A stretch of DNA of 64,000 nucleotides from Brochothrix campestris (GCF_046058945.1 NZ_CP175511.1:1-64000), one strand, 5' to 3'. Positions 34,036 through 47,005 are shown, counted from the first letter of the stretch. Translations and numbers: made by a program. Notes: a model not told the origin generated them from the sequence alone.

Positions 34036-34074
34036 TAAACATCAAGCCGACTGTTTTACAACCGAGAATAAGTA

Positions 34075-34112
34075 CACACCTTTTGTTCAGTAGGGCAAAA
34101 GGTGTGTTTTTA
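34075..34112 (+). terminator. Terminator or attenuator between ebfC and recR
   Basis: A perfect 11-bp stem CACACCTTTTG/CAAAAGGTGTG (34075-34085 and 34096-34106), followed by TTTTTA. Its position inside a usually continuous operon suggests partial termination. Confidence 0.8.
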
Positions 34113-34148
34113 ATTACTACTAAATGATAAAAAAAGGACTGACAAACG

Positions 34149-34745
34149 ATGCATTACCCAGAACCAATCACCAAATTGATGGATAGTTTTTCTAAATTAC
34201 CAGGAATCGGGCCAAAAACAGCTGCTCGTTTAGCATTTTTTGTATTAGATATGAAAGAGGACGATGTGCTCGATTTTGCACAAGCCTTAATTAAGGCGAA
34301 ACGTGACCTCGGTTTTTGTTCGATTTGTGGGCATATTACCGATACAGACCCCTGTTACATTTGTGATGATAAAAACCGTGATCGTAGTTTGATTTGTGTT
34401 GTTGAGACACCCCAAGATGTGATTGCGATGGAAAAAATGCGGGACTTTGGTGGGCTTTATCACGTTTTACACGGCACGATTAGCCCGATGGATGGTATTG
34501 GACCTGAAGATATTAATGTCCCGCAGCTGCTTAAACGTTTGCAAGATGAAGCAGTAACGGAAGTGATTTTAGCAATGAACCCTAATGTCGAAGGTGAAGC
34601 AACTTCGATGTATATTTCGCGTCTTATTAAACCGTCGGGTATTAAGGTAACGCGGATTGCCCATGGCTTACCAATGGGTGGCGATTTAGAATATGCTGAT
34701 GAGGTAACGTTATCAAAAGCGATGGAAGGTCGTCGTGAACTATAA
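34149..34745 (+). CDS. recR: Recombination mediator protein RecR
   Basis: Works with RecO and RecF to load RecA. The 198-residue protein has an N-terminal helix-hairpin-helix ([13 protein letters not shown]), a four-cysteine zinc finger (CSIC-N8-CYIC), and a TOPRIM domain with CVVETPQDV. The start fits the family. A short gap leads to yaaL. Confidence 0.96.
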   Translation: MHYPEPITKLMDSFSKLPGIGPKTAARLAFFVLDMKEDDVLDFAQALIKAKRDLGFCSICGHITDTDPCYICDDKNRDRSLICVVETPQDVIAMEKMRDFGGLYHVLHGTISPMDGIGPEDINVPQLLKRLQDEAVTEVILAMNPNVEGEATSMYISRLIKPSGIKVTRIAHGLPMGGDLEYADEVTLSKAMEGRREL

Positions 34746-34766
34746 CAACTGTAAAGGAGCACACGC

Positions 34767-35009
34767 ATGGTAAAGACAAAAACAAAAAAACGTAAAATGC
34801 ACCGTGAAAGTGATGAATTACTTTTAGCGTTATCTAAGCGAACGTACGATAACTGGAAGCAAACAGAACAATTACAACGGTTAAGTGATGAAGGAAATGA
34901 TCTTCTGCTTTTGAATGAACTACGAGCGAAAGCGGCGTATTATTTTGTGCTGCGGGAGATTAGAAACGAACGATTAGTGAGTAATCCAAAGTACATGTAT
35001 CGTTATTAA
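34767..35009 (+). CDS. yaaL: YaaL family protein (DUF2508)
   Basis: An 80-residue basic, helical protein of the YaaL/DUF2508 family found after recR in Bacilli. Function unknown. AAAGGAG precedes the ATG. A run of 13 A covers its stop codon and the following bases (35008-35020). Confidence 0.85.
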   Translation: MVKTKTKKRKMHRESDELLLALSKRTYDNWKQTEQLQRLSDEGNDLLLLNELRAKAAYYFVLREIRNERLVSNPKYMYRY

Positions 35010-35106
35010 AAAAAAAAAAAGGCAGTGAAATGGCAGTTTAACGCGTTAAATTGTCGTTGTATACGAAATAATCAGAAAAAAATGTGAAATCTATGCTGAT
35101 TTGCGA

Positions 35107-35112
35107 TATAAT
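35107..35112 (+). promoter_or_regulatory. Probable -10 box of the tmk promoter
   Basis: TATAAT, with GTGAAA 17 nt upstream as a weak -35. A perfect 14-bp palindrome TTTAACGCGTTAAA lies upstream at 35037-35050. Confidence 0.45.
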
Positions 35113-35202
35113 AACTAAATATAATATTTAAAGTTTGTTTTTTTTAAGTGTTATAGAAGCGATGATAAGCGGATTTACAGAAAGATAAATGGGGTACTCA
35201 TT

Positions 35203-36196
<994 letters not shown>

Positions 36197-36259
36197 GACA
36201 CGAACACACTTTAGTAAAGGTTATAAAATTAGTTTATTACGAGAGGAATGTTTTACACA

Positions 36260-37735
36260 ATGTCAGCAAGTCAAAAAGCAACAGACAAAGGTTTCTTTGG
36301 ACATCCTAAAGGACTGTCTACATTATTCTTTACCGAATTATGGGAGCGTTTTTCATACTACGGTATGCGTGCTATTTTAATTTTCTACATGTACTATTCA
36401 GTGGCAAATGGCGGTTTGGATTTAGATAAATCGACTTCGATTGCTCTTATGTCAATTTATGGTTCACTTATTTATATGACAGGTGTCCTTGGTGGTTGGT
36501 TAGCTGACCGGGTCTTTGGTACCCGTAAAGCAGTTTTCCTTGGTGGGGTTCTCATCATGGTTGGACACATTGTTTTATCACTACCAAACTCAGGCATTAC
36601 CGGTTTATTCTCAGCGATGGTATTATTAGCAGTTGGTACTGGTTTACTGAAACCGAACGTTTCATCGATGATTGGCGATTTATACGATCCTAAAGATGTT
36701 CGTCGTGCTGGTGGATTCAGTATTTTCTACATGGGAATAAACCTTGGTGGTTTCTTAGCCCCTTATGTAACAGGTTCATTTATGGATAACTTCCATTTAG
36801 GTTTCCTTGTGGCAGCGGTCGGAATGGCGCTTGGTTTAGCGTTTTTCTTAATCACTCAAAATAAATTTTTAGGTGATGCAGGTAAAACGGTCACAAACCC
36901 AATTGCGAAAGAAGAACGAGGTCGTGTTGCGATCTTATTCAGCTCAATTGCAGTTGGTCTACTTATTATTGCTTGTGTAGCGTATGCGTTCGATGTATTA
37001 ACGATTAAATATGTCATCAACTTTATTAGTTGCGTTGCCATTATTTTACCCATCGTTTACTTTATCGTTATGTTACGCAGCAAGAAAACAGATAGCGATG
37101 AAAAATCACGCTTATTAGCTTACATTCCATTATTCATTACCGCCGTAATGTTTTGGATGATTCAAGAACAGGGTTCTAGTGTCTTGGCAGTATTTGCGAG
37201 TGATCGTGTCACCGGTTCGTTTTTTGGATGGACGATTTCACCAGCTTTCTACCAATCATTTAACCCGTTATTCGTTATTTTCTTATCACCAGTATTTGCG
37301 ATGATTTGGACTAAATTAGGCGATCGTCAACCGTCGACCCCGCGTAAATTTGCGCTTGGGTTATTCTTTGCCGGTCTCTCATTCTTAATTATGATGTTAC
37401 CAGGTATTTTAGGCGGAACAGAAATGCATTCTGCCAGTCCGATTTGGTTAGTATTAAGCTTCTTGCTTGTTACAATCGGTGAGCTTTGCTTATCTCCTGT
37501 TGGTTTAGGTGTTACAACACAGCTTGCACCACGGGCCTTTGCCGCTCAAACAATGGGTGTTTGGTTCTTATCAAACTCAATGGCACAAGGGATTAACGCG
37601 CAAATTGGTCAAGTGTTCAGCGCGGATATTGAAATTCAATACTTTGGTATTTTAGGTACAATTGCAGTAGTGATTGGGATTATCTTATTCATCATCACTC
37701 CAAAATTACTTAAATTAATGAAGGGTATTAAATAA
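36260..37735 (+). CDS. dtpT: POT-family di-/tripeptide transporter
   Basis: A proton-dependent oligopeptide transporter of the PTR2/POT family: 491 residues with 12-14 predicted membrane helices. The POT signature ELWERFSYYGMRAIL near residue 30 includes the ExxER motif for proton coupling, and GGWLADRVFGTRKAVFLGG is the second family motif. The ATG at 36260 gives the usual start; 36248 has its SD only 1 nt away. It interrupts the tmk-darA-(yaaR)-holB order of Bacillus and is followed by a strong terminator. Confidence 0.92.
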   Translation: MSASQKATDKGFFGHPKGLSTLFFTELWERFSYYGMRAILIFYMYYSVANGGLDLDKSTSIALMSIYGSLIYMTGVLGGWLADRVFGTRKAVFLGGVLIMVGHIVLSLPNSGITGLFSAMVLLAVGTGLLKPNVSSMIGDLYDPKDVRRAGGFSIFYMGINLGGFLAPYVTGSFMDNFHLGFLVAAVGMALGLAFFLITQNKFLGDAGKTVTNPIAKEERGRVAILFSSIAVGLLIIACVAYAFDVLTIKYVINFISCVAIILPIVYFIVMLRSKKTDSDEKSRLLAYIPLFITAVMFWMIQEQGSSVLAVFASDRVTGSFFGWTISPAFYQSFNPLFVIFLSPVFAMIWTKLGDRQPSTPRKFALGLFFAGLSFLIMMLPGILGGTEMHSASPIWLVLSFLLVTIGELCLSPVGLGVTTQLAPRAFAAQTMGVWFLSNSMAQGINAQIGQVFSADIEIQYFGILGTIAVVIGIILFIITPKLLKLMKGIK

Positions 37736-37746
37736 ATACTTGTTTA

Positions 37747-37795
37747 AAAGACACAGCGATCTTAGCGAGGCTAAGGACGACTGTGTCTTTTTTTA
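37747..37795 (+). terminator. Rho-independent terminator after dtpT
   Basis: An outer stem AAAGACACAG/CTGTGTCTTT enclosing an inner stem CTTAGC/GCTAAG, followed by T residues. Confidence 0.88.
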
Positions 37796-37868
37796 GGATT
37801 TGTTCAACCTCCCATCGATAAATCAAGCGGTCTGCAATCTAAAGAGTGCGAAACAGTCTTTTAAGATG

Positions 37869-37874
37869 TATAAT
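37869..37874 (+). promoter_or_regulatory. Probable -10 box of the holB promoter
   Basis: TATAAT 37 nt upstream of the holB start; no good -35 is visible. AATAAAAGGAGA occurs twice after it (37871-37882 and 37892-37903), the second serving as ribosome binding site. Confidence 0.45.
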
Positions 37875-37911
37875 AAAAGGAGACGGTTTTCAATAAAAGG
37901 AGAAGTTGCGA

Positions 37912-38922
37912 GTGAACATTCAAACTGAATATGTAACAAAACAACCGGTTGTAATGCGGATTCTGAGTCAAAGTATGGCAGAAAATCGCCTTGGACATGC
38001 TTATATTTTTGAAGGACCACGCGGAATCGGTAAACGTGACGTTGCACTTTGGTTAACGAAGGCTCAATTTTGTTTACAAGCAACGTCCGATCAAGCGGTA
38101 TGTGATGCCTGTATGAATTGTCGACGTATTGCTGAGCGCAATCATCCAGATGTACATTTTGTCGCACCTGAGGGAGCATCAATCAAAACACATCAAATTA
38201 AAGAACTTAAACAGACCTTTGTTAAACGAGGGATGGAGTCCGATAAAAAAATCATTATCATCGATGAAGCTGAGAAAATGACAGCGAAATCCGCGAATAG
38301 TCTCTTGAAGTTTATTGAAGAGCCAGACGCTGACGTCTTGATTTTATTTTTGACGACAGCTGTACAACGGTTATTGCCGACGATTCAATCACGTTGCCAG
38401 TTGTTGAAGTTTCAACCATTGGCGACGAGCGTATTAGTAAAAGAGCTGGAAGCAAACGGTGTGTCTGAAGCTCGTGGCCGTGTGGTGGCGCATTTAACAC
38501 AAAGCGTTACCGAGGCCGTAGCGATGGCCACGGACGAATGGTTTGCAGAGGCACGTAAACACGTCGTTCAATTGTATGGTTATTTACGCATGGCAGATCC
38601 AATGGCCTTTATTTTTATCCAAACCGATTGGATGTCGCATTTTAAAGAAAAACAACAGGTGCAAACAGGGCTCGATTTATTATTAGCTCTGTATGAAGAT
38701 AAATTACACGTACAATTAATGAGTGAACAGCCACTTATTTGTATGCAACAAGCGAAAATGATTCAACAAGATGCCTTACAGGGTAAAGTAACAAACACAA
38801 CGAATGAAATCACCCATATATTAACTGCAAAAAAACGATTAGAGGCGAATGTTGGAGCACAATTAACGATGGAAGAACTGGTGCTCACCTTTATCGCTCA
38901 ATCGGACCAAGGAGGTAACTAG
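37912..38922 (+). CDS. holB: DNA polymerase III subunit delta'
   Basis: The clamp-loader subunit delta prime: 336 residues, a RuvB-like AAA+ fold with P-loop-like GPRGIGKRD, zinc ligands in CDACMNC and the conserved ANSLLKFIEEP. Two starts are possible: TTG at 37906, only 3 nt after AGGAG, and GTG at 37912 with 9 nt spacing. GTG is chosen. ricT follows without a gap. Confidence 0.93.
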   Translation: MNIQTEYVTKQPVVMRILSQSMAENRLGHAYIFEGPRGIGKRDVALWLTKAQFCLQATSDQAVCDACMNCRRIAERNHPDVHFVAPEGASIKTHQIKELKQTFVKRGMESDKKIIIIDEAEKMTAKSANSLLKFIEEPDADVLILFLTTAVQRLLPTIQSRCQLLKFQPLATSVLVKELEANGVSEARGRVVAHLTQSVTEAVAMATDEWFAEARKHVVQLYGYLRMADPMAFIFIQTDWMSHFKEKQQVQTGLDLLLALYEDKLHVQLMSEQPLICMQQAKMIQQDALQGKVTNTTNEITHILTAKKRLEANVGAQLTMEELVLTFIAQSDQGGN

Positions 38923-39738
38923 ATGATAGAAGTTGTAGGGATTCGCTTTAAACCAGTTGGTAAAATTCATTATTTTGCACCATTACGCAAACCATTGCAA
39001 CAAGGTGATGCTGTAATTGTCGAAAATGGACATGGCTTGGAATTTGGAAAAGTTGTGTATGCTAATCGTGTAATTGATGAAGAAGATGTCGTGTTACCAC
39101 TTCAAAAAATTATACGTAAAGCGACCGCAACAGACATGACAAAGGTAATTGAAAATGAAAAACGAGAAATAGAAGCTGTAACGGTAGCAAAAGAACGCAT
39201 AAAAAAACGGAAACTAGACATGCAATTGGTTGATGTCGAAATTGCGTTTGATCGTCACCGGATGATTTTTTATTTTACGGCAGAAGGGCGGATTGATTTT
39301 CGTCAGTTAGTCAAAGATCTCGCAGCTGTTTTTCGTACGCGGATTGAGTTGCGACAAATCGGTGTACGTGATGAAGCCAAGCTCTTAGGTGGAATTGGTC
39401 CCTGTGGTCGCATGCTCTGTTGTTCAACATTCTTAGGTGATTTTGAACCGGTATCGATTAAGATGGCGAAGGATCAAAACCTCTCGTTGAACCCGACTAA
39501 AATATCGGGTTTATGTGGGCGACTGATGTGTTGCTTGAAATACGAGAATGATACATATGAAGAAGCGAAAAAAGCGATGCCAGATGTGGGACGTAAGCTT
39601 GTTACGACCGCTGGTAATGGACGCGTCATTGGTCTGAATATGTTAGCGCGAGTCGTTCAGGTGAAACTGGAAGACAACGCTGGAGTAGTTGAGTATACTT
39701 TGGATGAATTGCTTGAAATGAACAGCATAAAAGGTTAG
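38923..39738 (+). CDS. ricT: PSP1-domain protein RicT (YaaT)
   Basis: A 271-residue PSP1-family protein. In B. subtilis it forms the RicA-RicF-RicT complex with iron-sulfur clusters and helps RNase Y mRNA maturation. Conserved cysteines are in [10 protein letters not shown] and [16 protein letters not shown] in the end of holB serves as ribosome binding site. Its role in sporulation would not apply here, which supports the RNA-maturation role. Confidence 0.92.
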   Translation: MIEVVGIRFKPVGKIHYFAPLRKPLQQGDAVIVENGHGLEFGKVVYANRVIDEEDVVLPLQKIIRKATATDMTKVIENEKREIEAVTVAKERIKKRKLDMQLVDVEIAFDRHRMIFYFTAEGRIDFRQLVKDLAAVFRTRIELRQIGVRDEAKLLGGIGPCGRMLCCSTFLGDFEPVSIKMAKDQNLSLNPTKISGLCGRLMCCLKYENDTYEEAKKAMPDVGRKLVTTAGNGRVIGLNMLARVVQVKLEDNAGVVEYTLDELLEMNSIKG

Positions 39739-39755
39739 CAAAGGGCGGATGTAGT

Positions 39756-40121
39756 ATGGATAAAAAAGCGTTTTTTGATTCTGTTACACATATGGAAGAA
39801 CAAATTAGTGACCTCTATGGTCAGTTAACGAGTTTGAAAGATAATTTGCAACTTGTGTTAGAAGAAAATAATCGTCTCGCAATTGAAAATACGCATTTAC
39901 GTGAAGCGATGGCTGAACAACAAGCAGCTAAAGCAGAACAGGCGTTGGTATCGCCACAAGGTAATCATCCTGAGGTCGACCAGTCGGCTGGCCATGATAA
40001 CTTGATGCAGCTGTACAAAGAAGGTTTCCATATTTGCAATGTGCATTTTGGTAGTCCGCGTATTAATGGTGAAGATTGTTTGTTCTGTCTTGGTTTTTTA
40101 AATCAACAAAATAATAAATAA
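39756..40121 (+). CDS. yabA: Replication initiation control protein YabA
   Basis: A 121-residue negative regulator of initiation that links DnaA and DnaN. The N-terminal coiled coil (about 10-65) is followed by a variable linker and a C-terminal zinc module with HICNVHF and DCLFCLGF. Both partners, DnaA and DnaN, are encoded at the start of this window. A terminator follows. Confidence 0.94.
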   Translation: MDKKAFFDSVTHMEEQISDLYGQLTSLKDNLQLVLEENNRLAIENTHLREAMAEQQAAKAEQALVSPQGNHPEVDQSAGHDNLMQLYKEGFHICNVHFGSPRINGEDCLFCLGFLNQQNNK

Positions 40122-40123
40122 AA

Positions 40124-40155
40124 TGAGTCGCCTCTAAATGGAGACTCTTTTTTTT
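40124..40155 (+). terminator. Rho-independent terminator after yabA
   Basis: GAGTC and CTC in the 5' arm pair with GGAG and GACTC in the 3' arm, followed by nine T. Confidence 0.8.
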
Positions 40156-40190
40156 GCACGGATCGTTAAACGAACCGGAAAGGAGCCATT

Positions 40191-40934
40191 GTGAAGATTG
40201 AATTAAAAGCCGACGAACGGCTCGACCATTTGTTAGCGCAACAGTTACGGATTGTTCAAAGTCCGAGTGTCTTTTCTTTTTCATTAGATGCAGTCCTACT
40301 CGCTAACTTTTGTCGAATCCCGTATCGCAAAGGTAAAATTATGGACCTTTGTAGTGGTAATGGTGTGATTCCATTACTGCTCAGTTCCAAAACGGAGTCA
40401 CTGATTGATGCGTTAGAAATCCAACCGCGTTTGGCGGAGATGGCGACGCGTTCAATCGCCTACAACGACTTAGCACAGCAAATTACGATGTACGAAGGCG
40501 ATTTAAAGGAGGCTTCGGGTCGATTCGAAAAGGAAACGTATGCTTACGTAACGGTTAATCCCCCCTATTTTTCGACACCGCCAGCAGGTGAAAAAAATAA
40601 AAACGAGCATTATACGATTGCGCGTCATGAAGTGCTCTGTACGTTAGAGGATGTCGTGAAAACCGCGAGTGAATTAACGAAGCAAAACGGTAAAGTCGGA
40701 ATGGTTCATCGTCCGGAACGTTTGCTTGAAATTATTGACTTGATGAGACGTTATCGTTTAGAACCAAAACGAATCCAATGGGTACATCCAACACAAATGA
40801 AGCCAGCCAATACGATTTTGATTGAAGCGATTAAAGATGGCAAACCAGGTGTCGTTTATGAACCGCCGATTTTTGTTCATGAGGATGGTGGCTATACGGC
40901 TCAAATTCGCGGGTGGTTATATGGCGAAGACTAA
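40191..40934 (+). CDS. yabB: tRNA1(Val) adenine-37-N6-methyltransferase-like protein (YabB)
   Basis: A 247-residue Rossmann-fold methyltransferase with SAM motif [14 protein letters not shown] and N6-adenine motif NPPYF. It belongs to the TrmN6/YabB family, which modifies A37 of tRNA. It starts at GTG (40191), 7 nt after AAAGGAG. It overlaps yazA by 14 nt; the tRNA target is inferred from the family. Confidence 0.9.
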   Translation: MKIELKADERLDHLLAQQLRIVQSPSVFSFSLDAVLLANFCRIPYRKGKIMDLCSGNGVIPLLLSSKTESLIDALEIQPRLAEMATRSIAYNDLAQQITMYEGDLKEASGRFEKETYAYVTVNPPYFSTPPAGEKNKNEHYTIARHEVLCTLEDVVKTASELTKQNGKVGMVHRPERLLEIIDLMRRYRLEPKRIQWVHPTQMKPANTILIEAIKDGKPGVVYEPPIFVHEDGGYTAQIRGWLYGED

Positions 40935-41190
40935 CCATTATTTTTATGTGTTACGCTGTGCCGATAACACCTTTTATGGCGGCTATACGGTCGACATTGA
41001 ACGGCGTGAAAGCGAGCATAATGACGGCATCGGTTGTAAATATACCTTTACCCGTCGTCCAGTGACGTTGATTCATTACGAGGTGTTTGAGACCCGTTCG
41101 TTGGCAATGAAGGCAGAGTACGCCTTCAAGCACCAATCACGCGCGGCTAAAGAGCGTTACCTAAGCGAACAGTCATTAAAGGAGGAATAA
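40921..41190 (+). CDS. yazA: GIY-YIG domain protein YazA
   Basis: An 89-residue protein consisting only of a GIY-YIG nuclease-like domain ([17 protein letters not shown], with a conserved Arg and a Glu in MKAEYAFK). UPF0213/YazA family; biological role unknown. A longer in-frame ATG (40822) lies inside yabB. The start at 40921 gives the family length. rsmI begins 2 nt after the stop. Confidence 0.88.
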   Translation: MAKTNHYFYVLRCADNTFYGGYTVDIERRESEHNDGIGCKYTFTRRPVTLIHYEVFETRSLAMKAEYAFKHQSRAAKERYLSEQSLKEE

Positions 41191-41191
41191 C

Positions 41192-42070
41192 ATGCACTCA
41201 CAACAGAGTTTTCAAGCATCCGACAAGGGGAAGTTGTACCTTGTACCAACACCAATCGGTAATCTCGAAGACATGACATTTCGAGCGATTAAGATTTTAA
41301 AAGAAGTCGATGCGATTGCGGCTGAAGATACCCGCAACACAATTAAGTTGCTGAACCACTTTGAAATAAAAACACCAATGATTAGTTATCACGAACATAA
41401 TAAACATACCCGTGGTGAGGAGTTAATTGATCGCTTGCTAAAAGGTGAGAACATCGCGCAGGTAAGTGATGCAGGGATGCCGTCTATTTCGGATCCAGGT
41501 CATGAGCTCGTTCAAGCAGCGATTGCGGTCGGTATTACGGTTGTGCCATTACCAGGGGCGAATGCGGCCTTAACAGCCCTCATTTCATCGGGGATTGCAC
41601 CGCAACCCTTTTTGTTTTATGGCTTTATTTCACGATCAAAAAAAGAGCGAATACGCGAAATTGAACAATTGGCGAAAAAACCAGAAACATTGCTATTTTA
41701 TGAGTCGCCACATCGGTTAAAAGAGACGTTGAACGCCTTACTTAAAGGGATGGGTGATCGTCAAATCACGCTCTGTCGCGAATTGACGAAACGTTATGAA
41801 GAATTTATCCGTGGAACCATCAGCGAACTGATTAACTGGGCTCAGGCAACTGAAATCCGTGGCGAGTTTGTCATCGTTGTTGCAGGGAATGATGCAATCG
41901 TTGATGAGGATGTCATCTCGTACGATCATTTAACCTTAAAAGAGCATGTTGAAGAATTGATGGTAACAGATAATTTATCAGCCAAAGAAGCGATTAAAGC
42001 AGTCGCTGTTTTACGAGGCACTGTGAAACGTGACGTCTATGCGCAGTATCACCAACTAGATGAAAAATAA
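41192..42070 (+). CDS. rsmI: 16S rRNA cytidine-1402 2'-O-methyltransferase
   Basis: RsmI methylates C1402 in the ribosomal P site. The 292-residue tetrapyrrole-methylase-fold protein has LYLVPTPIGNLEDMTFRA, AEDTRNT and SDAGMPSISDPG. AAAGGAGG precedes the ATG. It forms a tight operon with yabB and yazA, an order kept in Bacillus. Confidence 0.95.
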   Translation: MHSQQSFQASDKGKLYLVPTPIGNLEDMTFRAIKILKEVDAIAAEDTRNTIKLLNHFEIKTPMISYHEHNKHTRGEELIDRLLKGENIAQVSDAGMPSISDPGHELVQAAIAVGITVVPLPGANAALTALISSGIAPQPFLFYGFISRSKKERIREIEQLAKKPETLLFYESPHRLKETLNALLKGMGDRQITLCRELTKRYEEFIRGTISELINWAQATEIRGEFVIVVAGNDAIVDEDVISYDHLTLKEHVEELMVTDNLSAKEAIKAVAVLRGTVKRDVYAQYHQLDEK

Positions 42071-42102
42071 TCAAGGATTAAGCGCTCATTCATAAGGTGA
42101 GA

Positions 42103-42111
42103 TGCTATAAT
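42103..42111 (+). promoter_or_regulatory. Extended -10 promoter of metG
   Basis: TGCTATAAT is a perfect extended -10, 39 nt before the metG start; the -35 region is poor. Confidence 0.6.
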
Positions 42112-42122
42112 GTTATCAATAG

Positions 42123-44153
<2,031 letters not shown>

Positions 44154-44161
44154 GTAGATGG

Positions 44162-44190
44162 AGGTAGGGACAACTGTTCCTGCCTTTTTT
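44162..44190 (+). terminator. Rho-independent terminator after metG
   Basis: GGTAGGGAC and GTTCCTGCC form an imperfect stem with a short loop, followed by six T. Confidence 0.75.
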
Positions 44191-44212
44191 CTTAACGAAA
44201 GGAAGCATGTAA

Positions 44213-44986
44213 ATGTTATTTGATACACATGTCCACATTAATGATGAGGCATATAATGAAGATCTTGAACAAGTGCTAGAAAATGCCAAGGCGCACGATG
44301 TGCAGTTTATGGCGGTGGTTGGTTTTAATGAAGTAACGATTAAGCGTGCTCTTGAATTGGCCGACAAATATGAGTTCGTATACCTTGTGCTCGGCTGGCA
44401 TCCATGCGACGCTAATGATTTTACAGCAGAACATTTAGCGTGGTTACGAACGTTATGCGCCCATCCAAAGATGGTAGCGCTCGGTGAAATGGGACTGGAT
44501 TATCATTGGGATATCGCGCCAAAAGATGTTCAAAAAGACGTTTTTCGCCAACAAATTCGCCTGGCTCATGAAATGAAGCTGCCGATTGTTATTCACAATC
44601 GTGAGGCGACGGCGGATACATTACAAATTTTACAAGAAGAACAAGCCCAAACAGTCGGTGGCATTATGCATTGCTTCGGTGAAACACAAGCGGTTATGCA
44701 ACAAGTATTAGCGTTGGATTTCCACATTGGCATTGGTGGAACAGTCACCTTCAAAAATACGTTGCTACCAAAAGAAGCTGCCAAAACGGTGCCACTTAAT
44801 CGTTTGTTAATCGAAACAGATTGTCCGTATTTAGCACCAACACCATACCGTGGCAAACGGAATGAACCTGCCTATGTGCAACTCGTTGCCAAAGAAATTG
44901 CCAAGTTAAGAGAAATGGAATACACGGAAATTGCTAAAAAAACGACAGAAAACGCCTTGTCTTTGTTCAAAATAAATGAGAAATGA
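44213..44986 (+). CDS. tatD: TatD-family metal-dependent hydrolase
   Basis: A 257-residue TIM-barrel DNase/hydrolase of the TatD (YabD) family. Metal ligands appear in DTHVHIND, GEMGLDYHW, HNRE and ETDCPYLAP. It follows metG as in Bacillus; the terminator between them suggests some independent transcription. The substrate in vivo is uncertain (3'-5' DNase activity is known in the family). Confidence 0.93.
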   Translation: MLFDTHVHINDEAYNEDLEQVLENAKAHDVQFMAVVGFNEVTIKRALELADKYEFVYLVLGWHPCDANDFTAEHLAWLRTLCAHPKMVALGEMGLDYHWDIAPKDVQKDVFRQQIRLAHEMKLPIVIHNREATADTLQILQEEQAQTVGGIMHCFGETQAVMQQVLALDFHIGIGGTVTFKNTLLPKEAAKTVPLNRLLIETDCPYLAPTPYRGKRNEPAYVQLVAKEIAKLREMEYTEIAKKTTENALSLFKINEK

Positions 44987-45341
44987 TGTTTTTTCACAAA
45001 GATATTTTAATATTAATCTTTAATTAAAAGGGTTCTTTTTGTTTTTCATCATAGATTGTGAAAAAAGTAATCTATTTGTAACGTTAATAACACATAACCG
45101 CTTATTTTAAAGGTTGAAAACAGTCTTTAATGCTATTGTTATAAGGTTTTCGCTCTATTTGATATATTTGCAATGATTTGCAATATAATCGAGAATTCGG
45201 AGTGTTTATTGAGAAGTGAATCGTTGTAAACGTTGGTTTGTCGGTCTTTCTTTCGATATGCCCTAGTAGTTGTGAATGTTATTTGCAATTCCCCATTGCT
45301 TTCTCATATACTAGTTTGAGTAGAAAGGGGGAGCAAAAAAA
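44987..45341. other. Long intergenic region tatD-yabE-like gene
   Basis: No gene is visible in this AT-rich stretch. A plausible promoter TTGCAA (45283-45288), 18-nt spacer and TATACT (45307-45312) lies just before the G5/3D protein gene. TATAAT at 45184-45189 is a second possible -10. ATTTGCAAT occurs three times (45167-45175, 45176-45183 in part, 45281-45289). Confidence 0.5.
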
Positions 45342-46334
45342 ATGAAGTTATTCAATAAAATTTTGCCCCACTGGTCAATTAGTGTTGCACTAGTTGCCCT
45401 AATGATCGCGAGTTCGAGTATAATTGCCACAACTAACATATCAGCAATCACTGTACAAGCTGCAACTGAGGGTACAACACATCAAGGTATGATGGAAGCT
45501 CCTAAAGTAGGCAAATCAGCCATTGTTAATGAAATTGTTAAAGTGGATATCATTGATTCAAAAGGTAGTGTCACAAGTTTGTCAGCCATTAAAGGCATCA
45601 CATTGGCACAAGCATTTAAAAATGCAAACTTCCAATTACCGCTGTCTGAAGATTTAACTGTCAGCTTGGATACAATCGTAACAGCAGATATGACGGTTAT
45701 GTTGAAAGCCTACCAAGAAAAGGTTGAAACAAAAAAAATCGGATTTGCAACAATTGAAAAAGAAGACGATACCTTAGCTAAAGGTAAGAAGACAGTTAAG
45801 CAACAAGGGCATCAAGGTGAAAAAAAGGTTACGATTGAGCAAACAGTTATTAATGAAAAAATTGTAGCTAGCAACACAGTTACAACTAAAGTAACTAAAA
45901 AACCAGTAACCAAAATTGTTTTAGTCGGTACAAAAGAAAAAGTAATCGCTAAAAAGGTTACAGCTGAAAAATCCACTTCGATAACTCAAGCAATTGTCGA
46001 AGAAACTGGCGAAACAGATACAATAACTAACGAAACAACGGTAGAACCAGCCACTACAACTACTGGTACTACATTACAAGTTGAAGCGACAGCTTATACT
46101 GGCGGAGGTATTACTGCGACAGGGATTCATTTAAATGATAACTCTAAGGTAATTGCGGTTGATCCTTCTGTTATACCTTTAGGCAGCCGCGTAATGATTG
46201 ATGGCTATGGTGAATACATTGCAGGCGATACTGGTGGTGCGATTCACGGTAACATTGTCGATCTTTATGTAGCGACACAAAGCGAAGCTATTTCATTCGG
46301 ACGTCGGGCATTAACCATTCATATTATCAAGTAA
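45342..46334 (+). CDS. yabE: Secreted G5- and 3D-domain protein (YabE-like)
   Basis: A 330-residue exported cell-wall protein. It has a signal peptide (cleavage near residue 41, after VQA), a short DUF348-like ubiquitin-fold segment (about 60-115), a G5 domain (about 130-205), a threonine-rich linker and a C-terminal 3D domain (about 245-330) with the three aspartates in AVDPSVIP, GDTGG and NIVDLYV. The 3D domain is found in lytic transglycosylase-like or resuscitation-promoting proteins. GAAAGGGGG precedes the ATG. Position between tatD and rnmV equals yabE. Confidence 0.9.
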   Translation: MKLFNKILPHWSISVALVALMIASSSIIATTNISAITVQAATEGTTHQGMMEAPKVGKSAIVNEIVKVDIIDSKGSVTSLSAIKGITLAQAFKNANFQLPLSEDLTVSLDTIVTADMTVMLKAYQEKVETKKIGFATIEKEDDTLAKGKKTVKQQGHQGEKKVTIEQTVINEKIVASNTVTTKVTKKPVTKIVLVGTKEKVIAKKVTAEKSTSITQAIVEETGETDTITNETTVEPATTTTGTTLQVEATAYTGGGITATGIHLNDNSKVIAVDPSVIPLGSRVMIDGYGEYIAGDTGGAIHGNIVDLYVATQSEAISFGRRALTIHIIK

Positions 46335-46342
46335 GTTATTTC

Positions 46343-46392
46343 AACTGTCTATCTTCCTCGTCTGAACGAGTGAAGGTAGGCAGTTTTTTTTT
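46343..46392 (+). terminator. Rho-independent terminator after the 3D-domain gene
   Basis: AACTGTCTATCTTC pairs with GAAGGTAGGCAGTT (G-U pairs included) over an inner CTCGT/ACGAG stem, followed by eight T. Confidence 0.88.
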
Positions 46393-46441
46393 GTTGTGGT
46401 AATATAGGTAAGAGTATTAAATGAAACGAAGGACGGTTTAT

Positions 46442-47005
46442 ATGAAAATTAAAGAAGTGATAGTGGTTGAGGGCAAGGATGACACACGAGCGATTCATCG
46501 GGCTGTTGAGGCGGATACAATCGAGACGAACGGGTCTGAAATTGCACCAGGCACGTTAGAACGAATAAAAAAAGCGCAAGCAGTTCGGGGGGTAATCGTT
46601 TTTACCGACCCTGATTTTCCGGGTAATAAAATTAGACAGACAATCGAAGCCTATGTACCAGGGTGTAAACATGCGTTTATCGAGCGTAACGATGCCCGTT
46701 CTAAACGGGTGGGAGCTAGCTTAGGTGTTGAGCATGCGTCGGTGGCTGTGATTAAAGAAGCGTTAGAGCATGTGTATACGTCTGATCCAGACGCATTTAA
46801 ATCGGAAATAACACAGGCTGAGTTAATGGCGCTGGGCTACTTAGGAGGCACAGGATCGAAACAAAAACGTGCCTTATTGGGAGATGCGTTAAAAATAGGT
46901 TATACGAATGGAAAACAGTTGTTGAATCGGCTACGGATGTTCCAGATAACGAGAGAACAGTTTGAAGCTGCTCAAGCAGCAATCGAGAAGGGAAGTAAAA
47001 AATGA
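46442..47005 (+). CDS. rnmV: Ribonuclease M5
   Basis: RNase M5 matures 5S rRNA. The 187-residue TOPRIM protein has VVEGKDD and [12 protein letters not shown]. The ATG at 46442 is preceded by GAAGGA and starts the conserved sequence; an upstream ATG at 46421 has no ribosome binding site. It overlaps rsmA by 4 nt (ATGA). Confidence 0.94.
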   Translation: MKIKEVIVVEGKDDTRAIHRAVEADTIETNGSEIAPGTLERIKKAQAVRGVIVFTDPDFPGNKIRQTIEAYVPGCKHAFIERNDARSKRVGASLGVEHASVAVIKEALEHVYTSDPDAFKSEITQAELMALGYLGGTGSKQKRALLGDALKIGYTNGKQLLNRLRMFQITREQFEAAQAAIEKGSKK

